Below, in pieces: positions 23,336-34,759 of a stretch of DNA of 64,000 nucleotides (its first letter is position 1; the number at the start of each line of letters is the position of its first letter). The notes beneath the pieces were generated by a model. It saw nothing but the letters and a program-made list of their open reading frames with translations. It made no database searches and had not been told where the DNA came from. Origin of the DNA: Humulus lupulus (Eukaryota; Streptophyta; Magnoliopsida; Rosales; Cannabaceae); NCBI RefSeq assembly GCF_963169125.1, contig NC_084802.1:24455607-24519606 (forward strand), given 5' to 3'. Position numbers and translations under genes: made by a program.

Positions 23336-23577
23336 AGAGGAGTTTGAATATCCTAAATATTCATCCATAGTGAAGTAGGTTCTGAGATACATATTATGTG
23401 TTGCGGTGATATCGAAAGGTTATGAACTTGTATGTATTAGTGAAGTAGGTTCTGTGAAATTTTTGTGTGTTGTGGAGATATAAGGAAGAAAAGTGTTGTT
23501 TGAATTGCGTTTTTTTTAATTGTTTACAGATGGCTAGGTCATTAGAATAAGGGAGATGCTGCCCAATTTTTTGTAGA

Positions 23578-24012
23578 TTTATAGGGTCAGGATAAGGTCG
23601 GGGTCAGAATAAGGTCTTTTATAGGGTCGGGGGTCAGGATAAAGTCTTTATAGGGTCAGGGGTCGAGATAGGTTCGGGGTCAGGATAGGGTCTTTATAGA
23701 GTCGGGATAGGGTTTTTATAGGGTCAGGATAAGATCTTTATAGGGTCGGGGTCGGGATGAGTCTTTATAGGGTCGGGGGTCGAGATGAGGTCTTTATAGG
23801 GTCGGGGGTCGGCATAAGGTCTTTATAGGGTCGAGGGTCAGGATAGGATCTTTATAGGGTCGTGATCGGTATAAAGTCTTTATAGGGTCAGCATAAGGTT
23901 TTTATAGGGTCTAGGGTCGGGGTAGGGTCTTTATAGGGTCGGGGGTCGAGATAGTGTCTTTATAGGGTCGGGATATGGTCTTTATAGCGTCAGGGGTTTC
24001 AATAGTGTCTTT
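23578..24012. repeat. Minisatellite upstream of T1 transposase
   Basis: About fifteen irregular units of the type 'ggtctttatagggtcggggg' with a variable 'tcgggata' spacer give a period of roughly 25-36 bp. G-rich on the plus strand. It is followed directly by a second, A/T-rich array and then by the tnp2 start codon. Confidence 0.85.
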
Positions 24013-24178
24013 CTAACAAAAAGATTGTTATTATTTCTAATAACAAAGAAAATTGTTATTATTTCTTATAACAAAAAAAATGTTATTATTTCTAATAACA
24101 AAAAAAATTGTTATTATTTCTTATAACAAAAAATTGTTATTATTTCTTATAACAAAAAATTTGTTATTATTTACTGTA
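24013..24178. repeat. Palindromic A/T minisatellite before tnp2 start
   Basis: Five to six units carry 'attgttattatttcttata' and 'acaaaaaa' with a period of about 30 bp. 'ttgttat' and 'ataacaa' are inverted within each unit, so each can form a small hairpin. The array ends two bases before the ATG at 24180. Confidence 0.8.
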
Positions 24179-24179
24179 G

Positions 24180-25800
24180 ATGGCGATTGATAAGAGTTGA
24201 ACGAAATTGAGAAATCATGCATGTGATGCTTATTGGATTGGTCTCCAAAATTTTATGAATATGGCATCACAACACAAAGATTGTGACGGGAGAATAAGAT
24301 GTCCATGCGTTAGATGCATTAATCTTCGACTGCATACTTTGGATGTCGTTCAGGCACATATATTCGATTGGGGTTTCCAACAGAATTATGAACAGTGGAT
24401 TTACCATGAGGAAGTAAAGGAAGATGTTGATGTTGAAGGGGTGGATGAGAATGAGCCTGTAGATGAGATGCGAGACGTCGTTGACGATTTCCTTTTACCG
24501 AACAATGCTGAAGAAGCTAACAGTGGAATGGGTTAGTACTATGATGAGTTATTCGATGAGATTGAAGCTGAGTTGTATCTGGGTTGTGATTGTATATCAT
24601 CACTGAGCTTTTTAGCTAAATTGATGCACTTAAAAGTGAGGGGGAAGATACCGAACAACACAGTTGATGAATTGTTGAAGTTATTAAAGTTTGCATTTCT
24701 GAAGGAAAATAAAATTCCAGCATCCCACTACGAGGCTAAAAAAACTGAGTAAATTAGGGTTGGGATACAAATCAATACATGTGTGTAGATATGATTGCTA
24801 CTTATTTTATAATGAGCATGCATCTAAATATTCATGCCCAGTGTGCGGGAGTAGCAAGTGGATAAATGAGAAGAATAAAGGGAAAAAGGTTTCGCATAAG
24901 GTGATGTGTTATTTTCCATTGATTCCCCGATTAAAAAGATTGTACAGTTCAAGGCATACAGCGGAAGAGATGCTATGGCATCATACTGGGAGATCAAAAG
25001 AAGAGGGGATGATGTGTCATCCATTTGATGGGTTAGCATGGAAGGATATTGACACCAGACCTCCTGATTTTGCAAGAGATCCTAGAAATGTTTGTTTGGG
25101 CTTGGTTGCCGATGGGTTTAATCCATTTGAAAACATGCGTTTATTGTACAACATGTGGTCTGTTGTCTTGAAGAACTATAATCTGCCACCCTGGCTTTGT
25201 ATGAAGGACCATTATTTCATGCTGACTCTTCTTATTTCTAGGCCAAAATCACCAGGTAAGGACATGGATGTATTTTTGAGGTCATTGGTGAGCAAGTTGA
25301 AAGAGCTGTGGATTAACGGGGTGGAAACTAGGGATGGTAGAAACAACATGTTCAAGTTGCGCGCGGCCCTTTTGTGGATGGTGAACGATTTTCCTGCTCG
25401 AAATAGTTTGTCTGGATGGAGTGGTCAGGGTTACAAGGCTTGTCCTACATGCAACGAAGACACATCCTCTATCCGAGTGATTGCTAAGACATCTTATGTT
25501 GGTCATAGACGATTATTGGCCAGTAACCATTGATGGAGAAAGGATACTCAATTCGACGGAAAAGTTGAGAGACGACGTCCTCCAAGAAAGTTTACTTGTC
25601 AGAATATATTAGATCAAGTTAACGCCCTACCACCTCAAGTCCCGAGGAAACATGAGAAGTTTGGAGGTTTGAAACGAAAAAGAGTTGCGGAGGATAGTAA
25701 CTGGAAGAAAAAAGGATATTTTATGAACTTGACTACTAGAGTACGAACGAGTTAAAACACAACATAGATGTTATGCATGTTGAGAAGAATGTATGTGACA
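24180..25800 (+). pseudogene. T1 tnp2-like transposase, 5' part
   Basis: TNP2 is the CACTA transposase that cuts the element ends. The ATG at 24180 is followed by a TGA at codon 7 where the family has Trp. The transposase-associated N-terminal domain (24207-24530) shows a Cys/His-rich segment ('RIRCPCVRCINLRLHT'), and further stops come near 24534 and 24750. The Tnp2 core at 24760-25530 contains the zinc-binding 'SCPVCGSSKWI' and 'GLVADGFNPF', with 'GYKACPTCNEDT' near its end. A stop at 25531 and frame breaks follow, up to the insertion of retrotransposon D at 25806 within the conserved 'HVEKNVCDSV' motif. Confidence 0.88.
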
Positions 25801-25805
25801 GTGTT

Positions 25806-27504
25806 TGTAACGCCCTACTGCCTTAGAGCCATTACTAAGTGAGTTTAAAAAAAGTGCATTTACTCGCTAATCGAGGTTTAAGACCAAAGTGTAATTAAAC
25901 GCTGCTCCTAGCTCCTTGCCATTCTCGGCCTTTGCCGTTCCCGGCCTTCGCCGTTCCCAGCCATCGCAGTTCCATCATTAATACATACACATAATATACT
26001 AAACAAGTATCATAACACACATAAATTCAATCAAAGGGCCATGCCCTGCAACACAATCAAATAGCGCCGAGCCCTGCAACACAAGCTCTGTGGGAACAGT
26101 AGTTTTCTTACCTGTGTCCCGAGCTTTCTAAGCACCGATATCCCGAGCACAGTTCCCTAATCTGAGCCTAGCCGAAGCCCTAATCACAACACATTAACAA
26201 TATCCACCCATCAAACTCTAATCCAATAAATAACTTCAAACCACAATTCTAATCTCCGGGACCTTGAATTCTATCAATCCGGGTGACAAAATCCATCTCG
26301 AGCCTTTGCAATTAAGTTCCCAAGTCAAAACCCACTAAAATCCCTGCACCTTGAACTAGGGCCGCGACCCACCCCACAAGCGCCGCGGCTAGCCTCAAAA
26401 CAGAGGCTAGCCACCTCCCTTGACACACACACGAGCCACGAAATGCTTGGCCAAGCGCCGCGACACGCCTTGAACTCCATGGCATCCCAAGGCCTCGCGT
26501 GCACACGGGCTGCGGCATGCCCCTCCTAGGGTCGTGGCCCTCGCCTCCAAACCCAGAAAAACACCACTTTCCTTGCATTTCCTTCGAGCCAAACCCCACA
26601 TATCTCAACCAAAATCACCCCCAACCTTGGAATTAAACCCATAATTCATATTCATGCAACCTAAACATACCAACAAACTCAAGAACCAATTCCCACACCA
26701 ATCAAGCAATCAAAACCAGTCCTAGAATCCAAACCTTGCATGTCTAAATCCTAACACCCAATATCAACAGAATTCAACTGCAATCAACATAACTCAACAT
26801 ATTAGAAATCTTACCTTATACATAATTGAATCCTCAACTCAGCTCCCTAAGCTCCAAGCCTTAGATTTCTGGTTGGAGTCTCCCAAACCCAGCTTCAATT
26901 CCTTAGCTCTTGGCTGGGTTTCCTCCAAAATATCACTATGCCTTCAAGTGTAGAAGAGAAAACAGAGTGAGGGATGAGAGAGTGGGTCAGTTTAGAGGAA
27001 CTCTATGTGTTTCCTTTATTTTGTTTTATTTAACTTAAGTCTATGTGGTTACCTCAAGGCTCGGGGTACCAAAAACATCCCCGAGGGCAAAATGGTAAAT
27101 TTCCCCCATATTCCCTCCTAGACATTCTAACCTCAAATATATCTCCAGATATTTATTTCCATAACCCGATAACCCCATAAAACATCTTATACCCGTAATA
27201 CCCCTCGACCCGCCCCAGGTCGGATTCTCAACCCCGTTGTGACTTTCTAACTGACGGCTCACTAGAACTGTCTCGGATCGTGCTAAACAGATATATCACA
27301 AACATATCACATTTATCGCATTTATGCCCTCAAAGGGATAAAATCACAAACATACCCCTAATATCCAAACGGGGCCCACATGCATATTTACTTCAACTAA
27401 CATGCATCTCTATCACCTATTCACATATTATAACAATACACTTATTGCCCTCCAGGCACACTAATCAAGGCCCTAAGCCTTATTAGCAAATTTAGGTCGT
27501 TACA
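25806..27504 (-). repeat. Element D 3' LTR with internal deletion
   Basis: It is about 1.70 kb against 2.16 kb for its partner. Sequence agrees up to 'gtgtaattaaa' near 25902, then jumps to 'cgctgctcctagctccttgcc', matching the other LTR again from about 33170. So roughly 475 bp are missing. Its GC-rich middle (26345-26540) carries 'agcgccgcgg' and 'agcgccgcgac' motifs. Confidence 0.88.
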
Positions 27505-27507
27505 ACC

Positions 27508-27520
27508 TTCCCCTCCTTAC
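27508..27520 (-). promoter_or_regulatory. Element D polypurine tract
   Basis: The minus strand reads 'aaggaggggaagg' just inside the 3' LTR, the expected plus-strand primer. Confidence 0.75.
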
Positions 27521-27539
27521 AGAAATTTCATCCTCAAAA

Positions 27540-29186
27540 TTACCTGAATAACTCGGGATACTGCTCCCACGTCTCAGATTCAAGTTCCCATGTCGCCTCC
27601 TCAACCTTGTTGTTCCTCCACAGTACTTTCACCAAGGTGATGGTCTTGCTCCGCAAGATTTTGTCCTTCCTGTCAAGAATCTGAACTGGTTTCTCCTCAT
27701 AAGACAAATCTTGATCCAGCTCCAAATTCTCATAACTCCAAATGTGCGTCGAATCTGACACATACTTCCGGAGCATGGACACGTGAAACACATTATGGAC
27801 CCCTGATAAGGCTGGAGGCATTGCCAATTTGTAAGCTACCTCTCCAACCCATTCCAGAATCTTAAAGGGGCCAACAAACCTAGGGCTCATCTTTCCCCGA
27901 ATACCAAACTGTCTCACTCCCTTCAAGGGTGAAACCCTAAGAAACACATGGTCACCAACCTGGAACTCCACACTCCTGCATTTCAGGTCTGAATAACTCT
28001 TCTGGCGACTCTGGGAGGCGAGCATTCGGGCTCTAATTTTCTCAACTACCTCATTGGTCCTCTGAACCATCTCAAGACCTAAATACATCCTCTCACCTAT
28101 CTCATCCCAATGGATAGGTGATCTGCACTTTCTCCCATAAAGCATCTCATACGGAGCCACTCCGATAGTCGCCTGATAGCTGTTGTTGTACGAGAATTCA
28201 ATCAAAGGAAGATACTTACTCCAAGATCCCCCAAAATCTAGCACACAGACTCGTAGCATGTCCTCTAGTACTTGAATCGTCCTCTCAGTCTGTCCATCTG
28301 TCTGAGGATGATAAGCGGTACTAAACTGTAATTGTGTGCCCATAGCCTTCTGCAGACTTTCCCAGAACTTGGAAGTGAAGGTGGGGTCCCTGTCGGATAC
28401 TATTGACCTTGGTGCCCCATGCAGTCGAACAATCTCTTTCACATATAGCTCAGCGTATTGCTCCACAGTATAAGTCGTCCTGACTGGTAAAAAATGGGCG
28501 GACTTGGTATACCTATCCACAATCACCCACACCGAATCATGTTGTCCTACGGTCTTTGGCAACCCAACCACGAAGTCCATGGTGACATCTTCCCACTTCC
28601 ACTCTGGAATCCCTAGAGGCTGCAGCAACCCTGCTGGCCTTTGATGTTCAGCCTTGACCTGCTGACAAGTTAAGCACTTGGCCACATAATCCACCACATT
28701 CCTCTTCATGCCTGACCACCAGTACAAAGCTCTTAGGTCTTGGTACATCTTCTTCGTACACGGATGCAAGGAATAGGGAGTGGTATACAGTTCATCCAGA
28801 ATCTCTCGCCGGATATCTGCTTCCATCGGAACACAGATCCGACCCTTATACTTCAATAACCCCATCTCCGAAATAGAAAAGTCCTTGGCCGCTCCGACTA
28901 AGACGTTCTCCGTATAACCCCTCAAATGGGAATCATTCTCCTGAGCCTCCCTGATCCTCTCAAGGAGCGTAGATGTAAGAGTGATGTTGGCTAACCGACC
29001 AACCACCAACTCTATACCTGCTCTAGTCATCTCTTCTGCTAGCTCCTCGGATATTTGTCTCGAACTAAACAGCTGTCCTGGGCCCTTCCGGCTCAAGGCA
29101 TCAGCAACTACATTAGCCTTTCCAGGATGATATAGGATATCACAATCGTAATCCTTGACCAACTCCAACCACCATCTCTGGTGCAT
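27540..29186 (-). CDS. Element D RNase H end, integrase and chromodomain (548-codon open frame)
   Basis: The ORF begins in the RNase H tail ('YHPGKANVVADALSRK') and continues into integrase. The zinc-binding part is 'LHPCTKKMYQDLRALYWW' followed by 'CLTCQQVKAEHQ'. The catalytic core shows 'DFVVGLPKT', 'IVSDRDPTFTSKFW' and 'YHPQTDGQTERTIQ', giving an intact D-D-E triad. The C-terminal GPY/F region is 'SPRFVGPFKILEWVGEVAY'. A chromodomain follows ('VQILDRKDKILRSKTITLV' then 'LWRNNKVEEATWELE'), which in chromoviruses is thought to guide integration to chromatin marks. It is the best preserved retroelement ORF in the window, though upstream pol is broken. Confidence 0.9.
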   Translation of the reverse strand: MHQRWWLELVKDYDCDILYHPGKANVVADALSRKGPGQLFSSRQISEELAEEMTRAGIELVVGRLANITLTSTLLERIREAQENDSHLRGYTENVLVGAAKDFSISEMGLLKYKGRICVPMEADIRREILDELYTTPYSLHPCTKKMYQDLRALYWWSGMKRNVVDYVAKCLTCQQVKAEHQRPAGLLQPLGIPEWKWEDVTMDFVVGLPKTVGQHDSVWVIVDRYTKSAHFLPVRTTYTVEQYAELYVKEIVRLHGAPRSIVSDRDPTFTSKFWESLQKAMGTQLQFSTAYHPQTDGQTERTIQVLEDMLRVCVLDFGGSWSKYLPLIEFSYNNSYQATIGVAPYEMLYGRKCRSPIHWDEIGERMYLGLEMVQRTNEVVEKIRARMLASQSRQKSYSDLKCRSVEFQVGDHVFLRVSPLKGVRQFGIRGKMSPRFVGPFKILEWVGEVAYKLAMPPALSGVHNVFHVSMLRKYVSDSTHIWSYENLELDQDLSYEEKPVQILDRKDKILRSKTITLVKVLWRNNKVEEATWELESETWEQYPELFR

Positions 29187-29626
29187 ATTCAGATCCTTCT
29201 AAGTGAAGAAATACTTCAAACTCTTATGATCAGTGTATATCTCACACTTCTAACCATATAAATAATGTCTCCAAATCTTAAGTGTAAATACCACTGCTAC
29301 CAATTCTAGATCATGCATGGGATATCTCTACTCATACTCCTTCAACTGTCTCGATGCGTAGGCTATCACCTTCACAGCTTGCATCAGCACACACCCCAAA
29401 CCCTGTCTGGAAGCATCCCTGTAAACCACAAACTTTTCATTATTTGTCGGCAGACTCAACACTGGCGCGGTGATCAACCGCCGCTTCAACTCTTTGAAAC
29501 TGTTCTCACATCGGTCTGTCCAAACATACTTTGTCTTCTTCTTTGTCAATTTTTTCAACGGCGTAGCTATCCTGGAGAACCCTTCAACAAACCGCCGGTA
29601 ATATCCTGCCAATCCTAAGAAACTCC
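29187..29626 (-). pseudogene. Element D RNase H
   Basis: 'GYYRRFVEGFSRIATPLKK', 'VLSLPTNNEKFVVYRDAS' and 'VIAYASRQLKEYE' mark the RT connection and RNase H domain. The usual 'Y-x-D-A-S' is kept. A stop follows 'QLKEYE' at about 29328 and others interrupt the link to the integrase frame. Confidence 0.85.
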
Positions 29627-30015
29627 CACTTCAGGAACATTGCTCGGTCTAGGTCAGTCTCTTACTGCCTCAATCTTATTTGGGTCAACCAGAATCCCCT
29701 CCTTACTGACAATATGGCCCAGAAATGTAACTTGTGGTAACCAAAACTCGCACTTGCTGAACTTAGCGTATAACTTATGCTCCCTTAATCGCTGTAAAAC
29801 CAACCGCATATGTTGCTAAAACTCCTCACTTCAGGAACATTGCTCAGTCTAGGCCAGTCTCTTACTGCCTCAATCTTATTTTGGTCAACCAGAATCCCCT
29901 CCTTACTGACAATATGGCCCAGAAATGTAACTTATGGTAACCAGAACTCGCACTTGCTGAACTTAGCGTATAACTTATGCTCCCTTAATCGTTGTAAAAC
30001 CAACCGCAGATGTTG
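29627..30015 (-). repeat. 200-bp tandem duplication inside element D RT
   Basis: 'cacttcaggaacattgctc' starts at both 29627 and 29827, and about 189 bp match between the copies (29627-29815 and 29827-30015) with about six differences. The spacer is about 11 bp. The duplicated segment covers the RT region near '[14 protein letters not shown]', so part of RT is encoded twice and the frame is disrupted. Confidence 0.88.
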
Positions 30016-30877
30016 TTCGTGCTCTGTCTCTGACTGTGAATATACTAGAATATCGTCGATGAACACAATCACAAACTTGTCTAAATAATCCTTGAAAGCC
30101 CTATTGATCATGTCAATAAAATCTGTTGGGGCATTGGATAATCCAAAGGACATAATCAGGAATTCATAGTGTCCATACCTCGTGCAGAAAGCGGTCTTTG
30201 GTATGTCCTCCTCTTTAATCCTTAACTGATGGTAACCTGAACGAAGATCTATCTTAGAGAACAATGTCTTCCCCTGCAGCTGGTAAAAAAAAATCATCAA
30301 TCCTAGGTAATGGGTACTTATTCTTAATGGTCAACTTGTTCAGCTCCCTATAATCAATACACATCCTGAGAGATCCATCCTTCTACTTAACAAACAACAC
30401 CAGAGCACCCCATGGCGAGAAACTCGGTTTGATGAACCCCAAATCCAGTAATTCCTACAACTGAATCTTCAACTCCTTCAACTTAGCCGGAGCCATCCTG
30501 TAAGGTTTCCTAGATACTGGCTCCGCTCCTGGTACCAACTCTATAACAAAATCAATTTTCCGCTGCGGCGATAGCCCTGGCAGATCTGCTGGAAATAAAT
30601 CTGGGAACTCACATACCAATCTGGTCTCCCCCGATCCAACCGACACAACCTTAGAGGTATCCACAACACTCGCTAGGAATCCTATGCAACCTCCCTGCAT
30701 CAGGTCCCTAGCCTTTAATGTCGAAATCATAGGTACCCGTGGTCCACCAGCTGTTCCCACAAATACAAAGGGTACCCCCCCTTCTGGCTCAAAAGTCACC
30801 ATCCTGCGCTTACAGTCAATTGTGGCCCCATACTTTGATAACCAATCCATCCCTAGGATCATATCGAAGTCATCCAT
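29932..30877 (-). pseudogene. Element D reverse transcriptase
   Basis: Domain order on the minus strand: a linker with 'MILGMDWLSKYGATIDC', then 'ELVPGAEPVSRKPYRMAP', the palm region '[16 protein letters not shown]', and the catalytic '[12 protein letters not shown]' (about 30035-30070). Stops near 30454, 30390 and 29930 and a frameshift near 30290 (a run of A's) break it. The template-binding '[18 protein letters not shown]' segment is well kept. Confidence 0.88.
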
Positions 30878-31276
30878 CGCAAGTCAATCAAGTCAGCAAA
30901 CAATTCCCTACCATCTACCTCTACTGGTAAAGCTCTAATCCACCTCCTAGAGACCACCAGGCAATAAGGTCTGAAAACCCCTTGCATACAGAACACTAGG
31001 TCTACATAGCTGATCTATCACTCTAGCAGACACAAATGAATGGGTAGCTCCCGAATCAAACAATGCAGTATAAGAAGAACCAGCATTAGAGATCTGACCT
31101 GTCACAACTGAGGGGCTAGCCTTTGCCTCCATCTGAGTCAAAGTAAACACCCTGGCAGGAGCGAGACTATCGCCCTACTTTGGCTCCTCCTTCCTGGCTT
31201 GTGGGTAGTCCTTCTTCAAATGATTGGCGCTCCCACAGGTAAAGCAGGCCCTAACCCTGCACTCACCCTGATGTTG
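30878..31276 (-). pseudogene. Element D gag zinc knuckle and protease
   Basis: The protease active site is 'ALFDSGATHSFVSARVI' (about 31015-31065), a standard retropepsin D-S-G-A. Upstream on the minus strand the zinc-knuckle region reads 'CFTCGSANHLKK' and then Asp-Tyr where the last Cys is expected. A stop at about 31277 separates it from the gag ORF. Confidence 0.8.
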
Positions 31277-32284
31277 TCATCTGCACCGAGAACACACTGG
31301 GAAACTCCTCCAGTTGTCACTTCTGCCCTGACGGCTACTAAAACCACCTCGTGCCCTCCTATCAGAACTGGGAGGAATAAAGGAATATGGGGCCTTTCTC
31401 TTCTGCTCACCAGAGCCACTACCTCGGCTGGATCCAATGAAAGGAGGCACTGTCCTCCTGGCATCGCGCCTAACAACGCTCTCTCTCCAAATCTGGTCCT
31501 CGACCCCCTCAGCTGTAAGGGCCTTGTCTACTGCCTGAGCATAGGTAGTAGTCCCTGGATCCAAAGTGATCTTCACATCATGAGTGATCATAACATTCAA
31601 TACCTGTACAAACCTGTCCCTTCTTGCCGCATCAGTCAGCACTAGATCTGGCACAAACTTCGCCAAACGACCGAACTTCAGAGCATACTCTGTCACGGTC
31701 ATCCGGTTCTGGGTCAAGTTGATAAACTCATCAACCTTCGCAGCTTGGACTGCCACACTATAATACTTCTCGTTGAAAATGTTCCTAAACTCTTCCCAAG
31801 TCATAACGGTCACATTCCTCCTCTGGACCACCACATCCCACCAGATGTGGGCATCCTCTCTGAACATGTAGCTTGCACAAGCTACCCTCTCGTTCCCCTC
31901 AACCCTCATGAAATCAAGAATGGAGGAGATCATATTCATCCACTGCTCTGCCCACAGTGGGTCTGGTCCACCCTCAAAGGTGGGAGGATGTTGTTTTCTG
32001 AACCGCTCATGTAATGTTTCCCACTTATTCTCCACAACAGGTTGAACTGGCGCTGATGCCATAACCTGCTGAATCGGTAACCCTGAAACCTGTGGAGGGG
32101 CCTGCTGCCTTAGCTGGCGAAGTTCTTCCTCTGTTCGTTGTAGCCTTGCTTCCATTTCGGCAAACATCTGTTGCCAATTCTGTGGGGCAGGTGGAGGGTC
32201 CTGACCCTGGTTATCATCCTCGACCCGACTACCGCGGAGTCTAGTTGATTGACGAGGCATCTCAGCAAATATGCTTGTAATCAA
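31277..32284 (-). pseudogene. Element D gag
   Basis: An open frame of 335 codons. The likely start is the 'MPRQSTRLRG' Met near 32260 rather than the upstream Met at 32284. It has a coiled-coil-prone N-terminus ('MEARLQRTEEELRQLRQQ'), then a Retrotrans_gag capsid domain ('DPLWAEQWMNMISSILDFM', 'TWEEFRNIFNEKYYS', 'LTQNRMTVTEYALKF'). It ends prematurely before the zinc knuckle. Confidence 0.87.
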
Positions 32285-32584
32285 TGACGCCGCTCATCAG
32301 GCATGATATCAACATCCAAAACCACCTCCCAATCACACCAGTTAACCATAAGCAACAATCCACATAACACTCAAATAACATATAACACACAACGGGCCAT
32401 GCCCTGACATCATGCATACATTAAATCACACATCATGCTCTATATCAAATAAGCAGGCATACAAGACATTTAAGCACATATTTCAACATAATGGTCAGTC
32501 ATACCAACCAACCCTGAGTCGAGCTTGCAACTGACAGCGAGCGTACATTTTCGGTCATTCTCCAGAAACCATAAACCTTAGCTC
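32285..32584 (-). other. Element D untranslated leader
   Basis: Sequence between the primer binding site and gag, with no coding signal. Confidence 0.65.
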
Positions 32585-32596
32585 GCTCTGATACCA
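32585..32596 (-). promoter_or_regulatory. Element D primer binding site (initiator tRNA-Met)
   Basis: The minus strand reads 'tggtatcagagc' three bases inside the 5' LTR, the same primer site as in elements E and C. Confidence 0.9.
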
Positions 32597-32599
32597 AGT

Positions 32600-34754
32600 T
32601 GTAACGCCTTACTGCCTTACAACCATTACTAAGTGAGTTTAAAAAAAGTGCATTTACTCGCTAATCGAGGTTTAAGACCAAAGTGTAATTAAATCACAAT
32701 CAAAGTCATAAACTTAAGAATAAACCTTTCACTGAAAATCATTAAACATATAACATTCAGGATCCCAAAATCATTGTTTAGAAATATTTACAACTCAAAA
32801 TCTAGTTAGAGTCGACTAAACGACAAAATTCAGGTTTTGTACAAACATCTCCCAAAACACTCACCGGACATGTACGCGTTGCCCATCCCGCTCGCCGTAC
32901 TCAAGGTTGGTCGACTCTCCATTTACCTTTACCTGCACCATAGAGCACCTGTGAGCCGAAGCCCAGCAAGAAAACCCTCACAAGCATATAATAAACGCAT
33001 ATAAAACACTTAATATAAAATCAAGCCAACACCAGGTCCTACAAGTACGGCCATGCCGTCCCTGGTGCTTTACCAGGCCCTGGGTTCACGGTCTAAACCG
33101 TAAGGATATCCCAGGTATCCCTCGGGGTCTTACCCTGACAACTCACACTCCGCGTGCTAAACGTTGCCCCCGGCCCCTTGCCGTTCTTGGCCTTCGCCAT
33201 TCCCGGCCATCATCGTTCCATCATTAATACATACACATAATATACTAAACAAGTATCATAACACACATAAATTCAATCAAAGGGCCATGCCCCACAACAC
33301 AATCAAATAGGGTTGTGCCCTGCAACACAAGCTCTGTGGGAACAGTAGTTTTCTTACCTGTGTCCCGAGCTTTCTAAGCACCGACATCCCGAGCACTGTT
33401 CCCTAATCTGAGCCTCGCCGAAGCCCTAATCACAACACATTAACAATATCCACCCATCAAACTCTAATCCAATAAATAACTTCAAACCACAATTCTAATC
33501 TCCGGGACCTTGAATTCTATCAATCCGGGTGACAAAATCCATCCCGAGCCTTCGCAATTAAGTTCCCAGGTCAAAACCCACTAAAATCCCTGCACCTTGA
33601 ACTAGGGCTGCGACCCATCCCACAAGCGCCGCGGCTAACCTCAAAACAGAGGCTAGACACCTCCCTGGACACACACACGGGCCGCAGCATGCTTGGCCAA
33701 GTGTCGTGGCGCGCCTCGAACTCCATGGCCTCCCAAGGCCTTGCGTGCACACGGGCCGCGACATGCCCCTCCTAGGGTCGCAGCCCTTGCCTCCAAACCC
33801 AGAAAAACACCACTTTCCTTGCATTTCCTTCGAGCCAAGCCCCACATATCTCAACCAAAATCACCCCCAACCTTGGAATTAAACCCATAATTCATATTCA
33901 TGCAACCTAAACATACCAACAAACTCAAGAACCAATTCCCACACTAATCAAGCAATCAAAACCAGTCCTAGAATCCAAACCTTGCATGTCTAAATCCTAA
34001 CACCCAATATCAACAGAATTCAACTGCAATCAACATAACTCAACATATTAGAAATCTTACCTTATACATAATTGAATCCTCAACTCAGCTCCCTAAGCTC
34101 CAAGCCTTAGATTTCTGGTTGGAGTCTCCCAAACCCAGCTTCAATTCCTTAGCTCTTGGCTGGGTTTCCTCCAAAGTATCACTATGCCTTCAAGTGTAGA
34201 AGAGAAAACAGAGTGAGGGATGAGAGAGTGGGTCAGTTTAGAGGAACTCTATGTGTTTCCTTTATTTTGTTTTATTTAACTTAAGTCTATGTGGTTACCT
34301 CAAGGCTCGGGGTACCAAACACATTCCCGAGGGCAAAATGGTAAATTTCCCCCATATTCCCTCCTAGACATTCTAACCTCAAATATATCTCCAGATATTT
34401 ATTTCCATAACCCGATAACCCCATAAAACATCTGATACCCGTAATACCCCTCGACCCGCCCCGGGTCGAATTCTCCACCCCGTTGTGACTTTCTGACTGA
34501 CGGCTCACTAGAACTGTCTCGGATCGTGCTAAACAGATATATCACAAACATATCACATTTATCGCATTTATGCCCTCAATGGGATAAAATCACAAACATA
34601 CCCCTAATATCCAAACGGGGCCCACATGCATATTTACTTCAACTAAACATGCATCTCTATCATCTATTCATATATTATAACAATAATTCACTTATTGCCC
34701 TCCAGGCACACTAATCAAGGCCCTAAGCCTTATTAGCAAATTTGGGTCGTTACA
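32600..34754 (-). repeat. Element D 5' LTR
   Basis: About 2155 bp from TGTAACG to CGTTACA. The minus strand has 'aataaaacaaaataaagg' near 34260-34277 as a possible TATA region. The GC-rich middle (33600-33790) carries the same 'agcgccgcgg' motifs as the other LTR. An ORF pair present in both LTRs here is only a product of LTR duplication. Confidence 0.9.
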
Positions 34755-34759
34755 GTGTC

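Larger units (their letters stand above)
25806..34754 (-). mobile_element. Element D: Tekay/Del chromovirus in T1 tnp2
   Basis: This is a Ty3/gypsy element in reverse orientation with LTRs at 32600-34754 (5') and 25806-27504 (3'). It has an initiator tRNA-Met primer site, a polypurine tract, gag, protease, RT/RNase H, and an integrase ending in a chromodomain. The flanks are 'gtgtt' (25801-25805) and 'gtgtc' (34755-34759); the tnp2 reading frame across the site predicts 'gtgtc', so the left copy has one C-to-T change. The chromodomain and the TGTAACG...CGTTACA LTR ends point to the Tekay/Del lineage. Stops and a 200-bp duplication in RT make it defective, although the integrase ORF is open over 548 codons. 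Confidence 0.93.

Noticed and set aside
23578..24178. Regular repeats that could suggest a CRISPR array
   Set aside because: Unit length varies, there are no unique spacers, no cas genes, and the context is a plant transposon leader.
33558..33854. An ORF found twice (26312-26608 and here) with high identity
   Set aside because: It sits at the same place in both LTRs of element D, so its conservation comes from LTR duplication.
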